A DNA stretch of 32,995 bases from Opitutaceae bacterium (GTDB lineage Bacteria > Verrucomicrobiota > Verrucomicrobiia > Opitutales > Opitutaceae), in assembly GCA_014879845.1 (NCBI GenBank), contig JACSRI010000193.1, positions 1 through 32,995 on the forward strand, given 5' to 3'. The notes under the pieces are model-generated. The model ran no database searches, was not told where the DNA came from, and saw only the letters and a list, made by a program, of their open reading frames with translations. A program made the position numbers and the translations under genes. Numbering within the stretch: the stretch's first letter is position 1; each line of letters begins with the position of its first letter. Below are positions 1 through 10,379 of the stretch, one piece after another.

Positions 1-18
1 GCCGTCGCATGCGACGGC
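1..18. repeat. Perfect 18-bp palindrome downstream of carB
   Basis: The first 18 bases equal their own reverse complement (GCCGTCGCA followed by TGCGACGGC). They lie 43 bp beyond the carB stop codon in the direction of carB transcription. With no spacer between the arms, an RNA hairpin would have to open a few central pairs as its loop. No T-tract can be judged because the window ends here. It could be part of a carB terminator or another intergenic palindrome of the kind seen elsewhere in this window. Confidence 0.4.
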
Positions 19-61
19 GGGAGCCCCTTTGCCGTTGGAAACACGCTGCGCCGTAGTCGAG

Positions 62-3301
<3,240 letters not shown>

Positions 3302-3389
3302 GGGCGGGAGGGAGCGGTACGCGCGTGACCGGCGAGGGTTGGGACCGCTCCGGACGCGCGCAAGCGGGAACTTTCCGCGAGAACGCACG

Positions 3390-3434
3390 GCCTGAGCCAC
3401 AGGCTCGAGATCGACGGGAGAGGGACTCTCCTCC
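3390..3434. other. carB upstream gap with two small hairpins
   Basis: The 154-bp gap between the response-regulator stop and the carB start holds two short inverted repeats: GCCTG/CAGGC with a 5-nt loop (3390-3404) and GGAGAG/CTCTCC with a 3-nt loop (3417-3431). Neither is followed by a T-tract on the minus strand, so neither is a convincing intrinsic terminator. No promoter for carB could be picked by eye. Confidence 0.25.
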
Positions 3435-3455
3435 GCTCCGTCAACCGCACTCAGC

Positions 3456-4724
3456 TCACTTCAGCTTCGAGGCGTCGCACTTCAGGATCTTCAGGGCGAG
3501 GGCCTTGTCGTCCTTGCAGGCGTTGAGGACGGTGGCGATATATTCCTTCTCCTGACCGGCGAGGTAGTCGGCCAGGCTCGGCCAGTCGGTCATCTCGCGC
3601 AGGCGCATGGGCAGCTGCCGCGAGGAGATCACACGCGTCTCCGTCGTGGCGACGATCTTGGAAATGACCTGATTCAGCTCGGAGATGTTGCCCGGCCAAT
3701 AATGGGCGCTGAGGGCCTGGAGTGCGTCGTCGGTGAACTCGATCTGGTTCGACGGGAAGGTCGGATTCGCCGTGCGGTGGATGACGTCCTTCACCAGCAG
3801 GGGAATATCCTCCGCGCGCTCGCGCAGCGGGGGGAGCACGACGGGCAACGACGCGACTCGATAGAAAAGTTCATCGTCGAAGGCGCCCTCGTCGACCTGG
3901 GCCTCGAGGTCGACCGTCGACGAGCAGATCAGGCGCGTGCTCCCGCCGAGCGACTTTAGCACACCCACGAGCGCCTGCTGGATCTCGAGCGGAAGGCTCG
4001 GGAGATTGTCGAGGAAGAGCGTGCCACCCTTGGCCTCCTCCACCTTCGCACCGCCGGAATTCTTTTCGCCGATGAGCTGGTCCCGGAAATCGGGATCGTC
4101 GTTGTGCGTGCAGTCCACGCGGACAAACGGCGCGCTCGGGTTGCTGGCGTTGTGCAGGAGTTCGGCAATCTGGCGCTTGCCCGTGCCGGCCTCGCCCTGA
4201 AGCAGGACGGGGGTCTTGGCCGTGACCAGCTTCTTGAGCTGCTGGACGAGCCGTTGGGTTGCGGGACTCTGCCCGATGATCTGGGACTCGATATCGCCGA
4301 CGGAGATCGAGGGCGCGACCGCGGGCGTCGCGGCGTTGGCCTCCTGCTCCTGGCTGAACTGGCGGTAGTCGAGCGCGCGCTTCAGGGTCTTGATCAACTC
4401 GTCGACCTTGAAGGGCTTCTGCAGGTAATCGAAGGCGCCGAACTTCAGCGCCTGGATCGCGCTCTCGGTGCTGGCGTAGGCCGTCATGATGATGACGACC
4501 GAGGACGGATCGAGCACCTTGAGCTGCTTGAGCAGCGTGATGCCGTCCATGGGCTTCATGTCGACGTCGGCCAGGACAAGGTCGAACTTCTGCTTCTTGT
4601 ATTTGGCCAGCGCCTGTTCGCCATCCGTCGCGAAGACCGTCGACAGCCCTGTGGGGGCGACTACGGCCTCGAGCATCTCGTGGATGGAAACGAGATCATC
4701 AACAATTAGGATCGACGACGACAT
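3456..4724 (-). CDS. Sigma-54-type response regulator with degenerate AAA+ domain
   Basis: Residues 1-120 are a CheY-like receiver: acidic pair D9/D10, phospho-acceptor D53 (LADVD), T81 and K103 in LQKPF. Residues ~145-375 resemble the AAA+ domain of NtrC-family activators: Walker A GEAGTGKR (177-184), Walker B region GGTLFLDN (233-240), FYRV (287-290), [14 protein letters not shown] and WPGNISEL. The C-terminus looks like the end of a Fis-type helix-turn-helix. Several hallmarks are missing. No GAFTGA loop is found between Walker A and B, Walker B ends in DN instead of DE, and the segment leading to sensor I is shortened (ICSST instead of the usual AATN-like motif). It may therefore act without remodelling sigma-54, for example as a DNA- or protein-binding response regulator. 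No histidine kinase is adjacent. It is co-directional with, and 109 bp downstream of, the pilus platform gene. Confidence 0.85.
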   Translation of the reverse strand: MSSSILIVDDLVSIHEMLEAVVAPTGLSTVFATDGEQALAKYKKQKFDLVLADVDMKPMDGITLLKQLKVLDPSSVVIIMTAYASTESAIQALKFGAFDYLQKPFKVDELIKTLKRALDYRQFSQEQEANAATPAVAPSISVGDIESQIIGQSPATQRLVQQLKKLVTAKTPVLLQGEAGTGKRQIAELLHNASNPSAPFVRVDCTHNDDPDFRDQLIGEKNSGGAKVEEAKGGTLFLDNLPSLPLEIQQALVGVLKSLGGSTRLICSSTVDLEAQVDEGAFDDELFYRVASLPVVLPPLRERAEDIPLLVKDVIHRTANPTFPSNQIEFTDDALQALSAHYWPGNISELNQVISKIVATTETRVISSRQLPMRLREMTDWPSLADYLAGQEKEYIATVLNACKDDKALALKILKCDASKLK

Positions 4725-4738
4725 GTGCGGCAGCCTGT

Positions 4739-4766
4739 GGCGGGACTCTCTTTCCTAAGTCCCGCC
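4739..4766 (-). other. Leader hairpin upstream of the response regulator
   Basis: A 9-bp perfect stem (GGCGGGACT/AGTCCCGCC) with a 10-nt loop lies 14 bp upstream of the ATG of the response-regulator gene. On the coding strand the loop reads TAGGAAAGAG. It is in the 109-bp gap after the platform-protein gene. It could be an attenuating or processing structure. It has no T-tract, so simple intrinsic termination is unlikely. Confidence 0.4.
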
Positions 4767-4833
4767 TTGCGGAAATAAAGCCCCAAAACGGCCCCAGCCG
4801 CAGAAGGGCACGGACTTGCGACCCGAAACGCGA

Positions 4834-6003
4834 TCAACCACCGACCACGGACGAGAGCTGGAAGATCGGCAGGAACATCGCCATGACGATGCCACCGACA
4901 AACACGCCGAGGAAGACGATGAGCATCGGTTCGATCAGCGAGGTGAGCGCCGCGATGATCGATTCGCACTCGGTGTCGTAGAAATCGGCGGTTTTCTGCA
5001 TCATCCCGTCGACGTTGCCCGTCGACTCACCCGCTTTGGCCATGTGGCGCATCATGGGCGGGAAGAAGACATTGCTGCCAAGGATGTCGGACACCTGGCC
5101 ACCGGCACTGATGTGCCGCGAGATGTCCACGCAGGCTTCCTCGACCTGGACCTTGTTGCTGGACGCCGCGACGATCTCGAGCGTGCGCAGGATCGGCACG
5201 CCGGCACGCAGGAGCGTCGCGTAGGTGCGACAGAAGCGCGAGAGCGTGATCTTGCGGATGAGGTTTCCGAAGACCGGCAGCTTCATCAGCATCTCGTCCT
5301 TCACGCGGCGGCCCTTCGGGGTCTTGATGAACTTCACCCAGCCTTTGAAGGCCAGAAACGCCGCCACGATGATGTAGATGATGTTCGACCGCATGAAGCC
5401 GGACACATCGATGAGCGCCTGGGTGGGTTTCGGCAGCTTGGCGCCGAAATCGGCGAACATCTCGGCGAAGACCGGGATGACGAAGATCAGCAGGACCTGC
5501 ACGAGGATGACGGCCAGCGCGATGACCGCGATCGGGTAGGTCATGGCTGACTTGACCTTCTTGGTCAGCTTGACCGTCGACTCGAAGTAGGACGCCACCT
5601 TGCCGAGGATCTCCGCGAGGCCACCGCTCGCCTCACCCGCCTCGACCATCGAGACGAACAGCGTGTTGAAGGCGTTGGGGAACTTCTTCACCGCGGCCGA
5701 GAAGGAATTGCCCGCCGCGATGTCCGTGCGCACATCGCGGATGATGATGCGAAAGACCTGGTCCTCGGTCTGCTCCTGCAGGGCCTCGAGCGCCGCGACG
5801 AGCGGCAAGCCGGCCTCGAGCATCGACGCGAGCTGCTGGGTGAAGACCGCGAGGTGGGTGAGCTTCAGCTTGTAGGTCTTGCTCTTCTTCTCCAGGGATT
5901 TCTGCCGCGCGAGCGCCTGCACGGCATCGCGTCCCGTGCGTCCCTTGGCTCCAGCTTTCAGGGCGGTTGCAGAAGCGGGTGAAGCGGTCGATAGAAAGGC
6001 CAT
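4834..6003 (-). CDS. Type II secretion / type IV pilus inner-membrane platform protein (GspF/PilC family)
   Basis: Integral membrane platform that couples the assembly ATPase to (pseudo)pilin polymerisation. The 389-residue protein has the duplicated T2SSF domain. The first copy starts with LTHLAVFTQQLASMLEAGLP and includes VSMVEAGEASGGL. The second starts with LSRFCRTYATLLRAGVPI and includes MAKAGESTGNVD. Hydrophobic spans follow the first copy (AVIALAVILVQVLLIFVIPV), lie between the copies (IIYIIVAAFLAF) and form the C-terminus (MLIVFLGVFVGGIVMAMFLP). I chose the ATG giving MAFLSTAS because the 21 upstream residues are unlike the family; no Shine-Dalgarno is evident. It is divergent from the tRNA-Gly gene. 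GspE/PilB and PilT are absent here, and the only pseudopilin in the window is 15 kb away. Whether it serves pili or secretion cannot be told from sequence. Confidence 0.93.
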   Translation of the reverse strand: MAFLSTASPASATALKAGAKGRTGRDAVQALARQKSLEKKSKTYKLKLTHLAVFTQQLASMLEAGLPLVAALEALQEQTEDQVFRIIIRDVRTDIAAGNSFSAAVKKFPNAFNTLFVSMVEAGEASGGLAEILGKVASYFESTVKLTKKVKSAMTYPIAVIALAVILVQVLLIFVIPVFAEMFADFGAKLPKPTQALIDVSGFMRSNIIYIIVAAFLAFKGWVKFIKTPKGRRVKDEMLMKLPVFGNLIRKITLSRFCRTYATLLRAGVPILRTLEIVAASSNKVQVEEACVDISRHISAGGQVSDILGSNVFFPPMMRHMAKAGESTGNVDGMMQKTADFYDTECESIIAALTSLIEPMLIVFLGVFVGGIVMAMFLPIFQLSSVVGG

Positions 6004-6069
6004 GTGTGGTTGATACGTAACGAGGTGAAGGACTGCCGCGCCTGCTCCGGGGTGGGTACGAAGCAAGCC

Positions 6070-6097
6070 TTGACCGGGGTAATCGGAAGTGTATCAA
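6070..6097 (+). promoter_or_regulatory. Candidate sigma-70 promoter of tRNA-Gly
   Basis: TTGACC (6070-6075) and TATCAA (6092-6097) are separated by 16 bp, matching the -35 consensus at five of six positions and the -10 consensus at four of six. The expected start point falls about 7-8 bp before the mature 5' end of the tRNA at 6112. This was judged by eye only. Confidence 0.45.
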
Positions 6098-6111
6098 CCC
6101 ACTTAAACTCC

Positions 6112-6185
6112 GCGGGTATAGTTTAGTGGTAAAACGCCATCCTTCCAAGTTGGATACGACAGTTCGATTCTGTCTACCCGCACCA
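6112..6185 (+). tRNA. tRNA-Gly (anticodon UCC), CCA encoded
   Basis: The sequence folds as a full cloverleaf: 7-bp acceptor GCGGGTA/TACCCGC (6112-6118 with 6175-6181), D stem GTTT/AAAC, anticodon loop CTTCCAA (6142-6148) with TCC at 6144-6146, and T stem GACAG/CTGTC around TTCGATT. The discriminator is A6182 and the CCA end is encoded at 6183-6185. The anticodon stem CCATC/GTTGG contains one U-U mismatch. The gene stands alone and is divergent from the platform-protein gene. Identity is assigned from the UCC anticodon, which reads GGA/GGG glycine codons. Confidence 0.95.
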
Positions 6186-6213
6186 CTCCCGCTAAGCAAA
6201 GCACCCCGCTGGT

Positions 6214-6228
6214 CGGGACGACATCCCG
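6214..6228 (+). terminator. Weak hairpin after tRNA-Gly
   Basis: CGGGA/TCCCG with a 5-nt loop lies 28 bp after the tRNA 3' end and is followed by GGTCTTTCG. The stem is short and the T-tract poor. It may be a weak terminator between the tRNA and rsmE, or the two may be co-transcribed. Confidence 0.25.
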
Positions 6229-6274
6229 GGTCTTTCGCCCAGGCCAGACGCGAGGGGATTCTCCCGGTCTCGCG

Positions 6275-6997
6275 ATGAACCTGGTCCTGTTCCGCCCCGA
6301 GGAGTGCAACCGACCGCTCACGACTGAGGATCCGCGCGCGCGGCACATCATCGAGGTGCTGCGCCGCCGGCCCGGTGAGTCCTTTGACTGCGGTCTGGTC
6401 AACGGCCCTCGCGGACGGGCGCAATTCGTGGGTCTCGGAGGTGATGGTCTCACGCTGCGTTTCACCTGGCAGTCCGAGATGCCACCGCCGCTGGCGCCGA
6501 TCGAGTTGCTCGTCGGCCTTCCACGCCCTCAGACCGCACGCAAGGTGATCGCAGAGGCCACAACCCTCGGTGTCGCCCGCCTGGTTTTCTTCCAAACCGA
6601 ACGCGGCGAGCGATCCTACGCCGACAGCACCCTGTGGTCGTCGGGCGAAGTCGAGCGGCTGCTCGTCACCGCGGTCGGGCAGGCGTTTTGCACACGGATG
6701 CCCGAGGTCGCGCGCTCCGGTTCGCTCGAGGCCGCACTCGGAACCATCGTCTCGGGGATCTCGACCCGCCTCGCCCTCGACAACTACGAGGCCACGGCCG
6801 CGCTCGGCGAGGCAACGCTCGGCGCTCCCCCCGCCGCGCTCGCAGTCGGCCCCGAGCGGGGTTGGTCGGCGGCGGAACGCGAGATCCTGCGCGGGGCGGG
6901 ATTCATTCTCGTTCATCTCGGCACGCGCGTCCTGCGCACCGAGACGGCCTGCACGGCCGGGCTCGCCGTCCTCAAGACGCGACTTGGCCTCTGGTGA
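6275..6997 (+). CDS. rsmE: 16S rRNA (uracil-1498-N3)-methyltransferase
   Basis: SAM-dependent SPOUT-class methyltransferase that modifies U1498 of 16S rRNA. At 240 residues it has the usual length. The N-terminal PUA-like part includes HIIEVLRRRPGE. The C-terminal knot has the family signature GPERGWS (192-198), where family members usually read GPEGG, and LGTRVLRTETA (215-225), which forms the SAM site. No clear Shine-Dalgarno precedes the ATG. The stop codon lies 6 bp from the stop codon of convergent rsmD. It may be read from the tRNA promoter or its own. Confidence 0.93.
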   Translation: MNLVLFRPEECNRPLTTEDPRARHIIEVLRRRPGESFDCGLVNGPRGRAQFVGLGGDGLTLRFTWQSEMPPPLAPIELLVGLPRPQTARKVIAEATTLGVARLVFFQTERGERSYADSTLWSSGEVERLLVTAVGQAFCTRMPEVARSGSLEAALGTIVSGISTRLALDNYEATAALGEATLGAPPAALAVGPERGWSAAEREILRGAGFILVHLGTRVLRTETACTAGLAVLKTRLGLW

Positions 6998-7012
6998 GCC
7001 CGCTCAGGGCTC
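6996..7012. terminator. Hairpin spanning the convergent rsmE/rsmD stop codons
   Basis: GAGCCC/GGGCTC with a 5-nt loop overlaps the stop codons of both convergent genes, whose ends are 6 bp apart. The 6-bp stem is symmetric, so it would form in both transcripts. Neither strand has a T-tract. It may act in 3'-end protection or weak bidirectional termination. Confidence 0.35.
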
Positions 7013-7570
7013 GAGCGCGTAGAGACAGCACGTCGGCTGGTCGCGGCCCTTGCCGATACGCTTGAGCAGGCGCCAGCCGGGCGAGGCCAGCTCGAGCTGG
7101 CCCGGCATCTCGAAGACGAGCAGCCCATGGGGCGCGCCACGCAGGAACCCCGCGAAGCGCCGGAACAGCACCTCCCCGAGATCCGGGATGGCGTCGAAGG
7201 GCGGATCCGCGAAGATCAGGTCGACCGCGGCCTCGACCGGAGGTATCCAGGAAAGCACGTCCGCTGAGGCGATCGTCGCGACGCTCGGGGAAAAGCCCGC
7301 GCTGCGTGCGACGGCGGCGAGGTTCTCGCGCAGCGCGCCGACGGCGGCGCGGTCCCGCTCGACAAACCATCCGCCCGCCGCTCCCCGGCTGAGCGCCTCG
7401 AGCCCGTAGCTTCCGGTGCCGGCGAAGGCATCGAGAAATCGCGCCCCGGCCACGCGTTCGCCCAGGCTGGAAAAGAGGCCCTGGCGCAGCTTGTCCATGG
7501 CCGGCCGCACATCGACGCCGCGCGGCACCTTCAGCGGTATGCCGCGGGCGCGTCCGCCGCTTATGCGCAT
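7004..7570 (-). CDS. rsmD: 16S rRNA (guanine-966-N2)-methyltransferase
   Basis: Class I SAM-dependent methyltransferase that modifies G966 of 16S rRNA. The 188-residue length is typical. The N-terminus MRISGGRARG followed by VRPAMDKLRQGLFSSL is the family opening. Motif I is LDAFAGTGSYGLEALSRGA (47-64), the acidic residue of motif II is in FVERD (69-73), and the catalytic motif is DPPF (122-125). It has the clearest Shine-Dalgarno in the window, AGGGAGGT with a 5-nt spacer. It lies 25 bp downstream of mlaA and is probably the last gene of the mla transcript. Confidence 0.94.
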   Translation of the reverse strand: MRISGGRARGIPLKVPRGVDVRPAMDKLRQGLFSSLGERVAGARFLDAFAGTGSYGLEALSRGAAGGWFVERDRAAVGALRENLAAVARSAGFSPSVATIASADVLSWIPPVEAAVDLIFADPPFDAIPDLGEVLFRRFAGFLRGAPHGLLVFEMPGQLELASPGWRLLKRIGKGRDQPTCCLYALEP

Positions 7571-7575
7571 GGCCG

Positions 7576-7583
7576 ACCTCCCT
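7576..7583 (-). promoter_or_regulatory. Strong ribosome binding site of rsmD
   Basis: On the minus strand AGGGAGGT lies 5 nt before the rsmD ATG. It stands out because most other starts in this window have no recognisable Shine-Dalgarno sequence. Confidence 0.75.
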
Positions 7584-7595
7584 GCACCTCGCGAA

Positions 7596-8411
7596 TCACT
7601 TGCGGATCATCGCCTCGCGATACTGCAGGAAGCCATTGCGAAACGCGATGTAGGGATCGACGGCCGCCTTGTTGAAGGTGTCGTAGGCGCTGACGAGCTC
7701 AGGGAAGGCGCTGAGCGTATCCAGCGCACTGATGGCGAGGCGCCACTCCCAGGAGAGTTCGCTCATCACCTGCCAGTCCTCCGGGATGATCGAGCCGCGG
7801 CCCCACGAGGTGGGCGTGAGGACATAGTCACCCGCCCGCCCCAGGATCTCCCGCGGGTTGGCGGGACCGAGCACCGGCAGCACGAGGTAGGGTCCCGCCG
7901 GCAGCCCCCATTTGCCCAGGGCCTGGCCGATGTCCTCCTCCGGGACCCGCAGCTTGGGAAAGCGATCCGAAACCTTGACGAAGCCGCCGACGCCGGCCGT
8001 GGTATTCACAATGAACTTACCGGTCTCGGCTGCGGCGCGGTCGAGCTTGCCCTGCAGCAGCGACCCGGTGAAGCGCACGGGGAAACGGACGTTGTCGAAG
8101 AAGCTCACGAGGCCGCGACGCACCGGCGCCGGCGTGACCGTCTGATACCCGCTCGTGATCGGGCGCACCACGTGGCGGAAGAGCCCGTCGTTGAACTTGA
8201 AGACGGTGCGGTTGACCTTCTCGAACGGGTCGCGCACCGCCGGCTGGGCGTATTCGTCCTCCTCCTCGTCCTCGACCTCCTGTACGGCGGTGGTCGCCGC
8301 GCCGCTCATCGCCGCGGAGGTCTCGCCGGCCAAGAGGCGCGGCACACCCGCCAAGCTTGCCGCGACAGCCGCGGCCCAGGCGAGCCTGCTCATCAACGCG
8401 GCCAGGCTCAT
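7596..8411 (-). CDS. mlaA: MlaA/VacJ family outer-membrane lipid-asymmetry protein
   Basis: Outer-membrane component that removes mislocalised phospholipids from the outer leaflet and passes them to MlaC. The 271-residue protein has the diagnostic DPFEKVNRTVFKFN (about 61-74), FFDNVRFPVRF, NTTAGVGGF and WGLPAGPYLVLPVLGPA. The N-terminus is a signal peptide ending near LLAGE. It contains no cysteine, so there is no lipobox: unlike the E. coli lipoprotein this MlaA is not lipid-anchored by that route. An acidic stretch (EVEDEEEDEYA) follows the signal. The ATG overlaps the mlaC stop as ATGA, indicating translational coupling. mlaA sits in the same operon as the transporter, whereas E. coli encodes it elsewhere. 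Confidence 0.94.
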   Translation of the reverse strand: MSLAALMSRLAWAAAVAASLAGVPRLLAGETSAAMSGAATTAVQEVEDEEEDEYAQPAVRDPFEKVNRTVFKFNDGLFRHVVRPITSGYQTVTPAPVRRGLVSFFDNVRFPVRFTGSLLQGKLDRAAAETGKFIVNTTAGVGGFVKVSDRFPKLRVPEEDIGQALGKWGLPAGPYLVLPVLGPANPREILGRAGDYVLTPTSWGRGSIIPEDWQVMSELSWEWRLAISALDTLSAFPELVSAYDTFNKAAVDPYIAFRNGFLQYREAMIRK

Positions 8412-9019
8412 GTCGTTTTCGAAGCGATGTCGCGGAGGTTGTCCTCGAGCGACTTCAGGAGCGCCTCCGGGCCACCCTTCTGAAGGATGGCCTCAAATTG
8501 GCCGCGATAGTTCTGCACCATGCTCACCCCCTCGATGAGCACATCATAGACGAGCCAGCCGCCGGAAGCCTGCTGCTCCATGCGATAGGCGACAGAGTAG
8601 TTCTGTCCCAAATACCCGACGGTCTGGGCGAGTTCACGCCGCCTGGCCGAGAGTTCGACGACCGCCCCATAGCTGATCGTGGGCTTCTCCCTGGGCTGAA
8701 AGCGGTCGGCGTAGGTGCGAAGCACGATCTCGCCAAAGAGGTCGATGGCGCGGTGCTGCTGCGCCGAAGACAACTGCTTCCAGCTGGGACCGACGGCACG
8801 CCGCGTGATGCCCGCGAAGTCGAAGTACTTTTCCAGGACCGGCTTGACGCGCACGGAGAGCGGTGCGCTCGCAGGGGCGGGGTCGTAAACGACGGCCATG
8901 ACCTCGTCCACGCCGCGGCGCAGGATGGACTCGGGCTCGTCCGCCCGTGACACACCCGCGCTCGCGAGCACCGCGGCGGCGAGTGCGACCGGGAAGTTCA
9001 GAAATCGGGAGATTTTCAT
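8408..9019 (-). CDS. mlaC: MlaC family periplasmic phospholipid-binding protein
   Basis: Periplasmic shuttle between MlaA at the outer membrane and the MlaFED complex at the inner membrane. The 203-residue protein starts with a signal peptide (MKISRFLNFPVALAAAVL, likely cleaved after SRA near residue 26). The mature part has the family features KPVLEKYFDF, AVGPSWKQLSSAQ, FGEIVLRTYADRF and WLVYDVLIEGVSMVQNYR. The start overlaps the mlaD stop (ATGA) and the stop overlaps the mlaA start (ATGA). Confidence 0.94.
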   Translation of the reverse strand: MKISRFLNFPVALAAAVLASAGVSRADEPESILRRGVDEVMAVVYDPAPASAPLSVRVKPVLEKYFDFAGITRRAVGPSWKQLSSAQQHRAIDLFGEIVLRTYADRFQPREKPTISYGAVVELSARRRELAQTVGYLGQNYSVAYRMEQQASGGWLVYDVLIEGVSMVQNYRGQFEAILQKGGPEALLKSLEDNLRDIASKTT

Positions 9020-9522
9020 GGGCTGGTCTTTGCGGGGGAGGACGTCGGCGCAGGCGCGGCCGTTTCGTCGGACTTCTGCACGCTGCCGAAGGCGAAGCGG
9101 CTGATGAGCGACTCGATGTCGACGGTGGATTCGGTCTCGGTGAACGTGTCGCCAGCCGCGATCAGCTCGTCATCCGCACCGGGCCGGATGGCCAGGAACT
9201 TGTCGCCGATCAGGCCGCTGGTCTTCACAGAAACCATCGAGTCGGTGGAAAGTTTCAGGTCTTTGCGCAGGCGCATGTCCACGACCGCGCTGAAGTCGGC
9301 GGGATTGAGCCGCACGGCGTCGACACGCCCGACCGTGACCCCGGAGATCACGACCTGGCTGCCGGGGTTGACTCCCGCGGCGTTGGCGAAGCGAGCGTGC
9401 ACGACCATCGTGTCACCTCCGACGAACGAACCCGCGCCAATCTTCAACGCCAGGGTGGCGAAGGCGATCAGCCCGAGCAGCACGAAGGCGCCGACGACGG
9501 TCTCTAGTTTTCTCGAGTTCAT
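9016..9522 (-). CDS. mlaD: MlaD family MCE-domain protein
   Basis: Inner-membrane-anchored MCE protein that forms the periplasmic ring of the phospholipid transporter. The 168-residue protein starts MNSRKLETVVGAFVLLGLIA, a single N-terminal membrane helix. The MCE domain follows (FANAAGVNPGSQVVISGVTVG, then KTSGLIGDKFLAIRPG). The C-terminal tail is Ala/Pro/Ser/Thr-rich. The start is fixed by the ATGA overlap with mlaF and by the position of the membrane helix; the longer open frame upstream belongs to an alternative frame of mlaF. Confidence 0.93.
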   Translation of the reverse strand: MNSRKLETVVGAFVLLGLIAFATLALKIGAGSFVGGDTMVVHARFANAAGVNPGSQVVISGVTVGRVDAVRLNPADFSAVVDMRLRKDLKLSTDSMVSVKTSGLIGDKFLAIRPGADDELIAAGDTFTETESTVDIESLISRFAFGSVQKSDETAAPAPTSSPAKTSP

Positions 9523-10379
9523 TTGGGCAAGATCTCCAGCGGCTCGTGCGGCGCACGCCGCGAGGGTTGATGGGCGCGGTTGGCAGCCACGTCGGCGCGC
9601 AGGTCCTCCACGCTGTCGCGAAAGGCGCGAACCGACGCATCCGCGCTCGCGCGAAACTCCGCCGGCGTGCCGGCGAAACGCATACAGCCCTCGTCGAGCA
9701 GGGCCACGCGATCGGCCGCGACGAGCGCCTCCTCGAGGTCGTGCGTGACGACCACCGCGGTGAAGCCCAGCTCCACCTGGTAGCGCGTGATCATCGAAAA
9801 GACGGCGTTGCGGCGCAGCGGATCGAGGCCGGCCGTGGGTTCGTCGAAAAGCACGAGTTCGGGTCGCGTCACGAGAGCGCGCGCGAGGGCGAGCCGCTTC
9901 TGCATGCCGCCGGAGAGCTGGCTGGGAAAACGCTCGCGGAACTCGTCGAGCTCGAGCACACGCAGGACCGCGCGCGCGCGCTCCGTGATCTCGCGACGGC
10001 GCATGGTCGTGGTCTGCTCGAGCGGGAGCATGACGTTCTCCAGCGTGCTGAGCGAATCGAAGAGCGCGTTGCTCTGGAAGAGATAGCTGCATCGCCGGCG
10101 GAATGCCGCGCGCTCCGGCCCCTCGCCGGCCGGGAGCGTGCGGCCGTCGAAGCAGATTTCGCCGGCGTCGGGTCGCAGCACGCCGGCCACGCACTTGAGG
10201 AGCACGGACTTTCCGGTGCCGCTCTTGCCCAGCACGCAAACGAGAGCCCCGCGGGGCACCACGAGGTCGGCGCCGTCCAACACCGTTTTCCCCGAGAACG
10301 CCTTGCGCAGACCGCGCGCGACGAGCAGGGCCTCGGCACAGGCGCCGGTGCGGCCGGGAGTGTTGACTTGGTCGCTCAT
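9519..10379 (-). CDS. mlaF: MlaF family ABC transporter ATP-binding protein
   Basis: Cytoplasmic ATPase that drives phospholipid transport through MlaE/MlaD. The 286-residue protein has Walker A GKSGTGKS, the Q-loop in YLFQSNALFDSLS, signature LSGGMQKR, Walker B LVLFDEPTAGLD and the switch histidine VVTHD. The ATG giving MSDQVNTPGR overlaps the mlaE stop (ATGA), which makes it the preferred start. The C-terminal ~45 residues beyond the nucleotide-binding domain are Ala/Arg-rich and unassigned. No STAS-domain protein (MlaB) is encoded in this operon. Confidence 0.95.
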   Translation of the reverse strand: MSDQVNTPGRTGACAEALLVARGLRKAFSGKTVLDGADLVVPRGALVCVLGKSGTGKSVLLKCVAGVLRPDAGEICFDGRTLPAGEGPERAAFRRRCSYLFQSNALFDSLSTLENVMLPLEQTTTMRRREITERARAVLRVLELDEFRERFPSQLSGGMQKRLALARALVTRPELVLFDEPTAGLDPLRRNAVFSMITRYQVELGFTAVVVTHDLEEALVAADRVALLDEGCMRFAGTPAEFRASADASVRAFRDSVEDLRADVAANRAHQPSRRAPHEPLEILPK

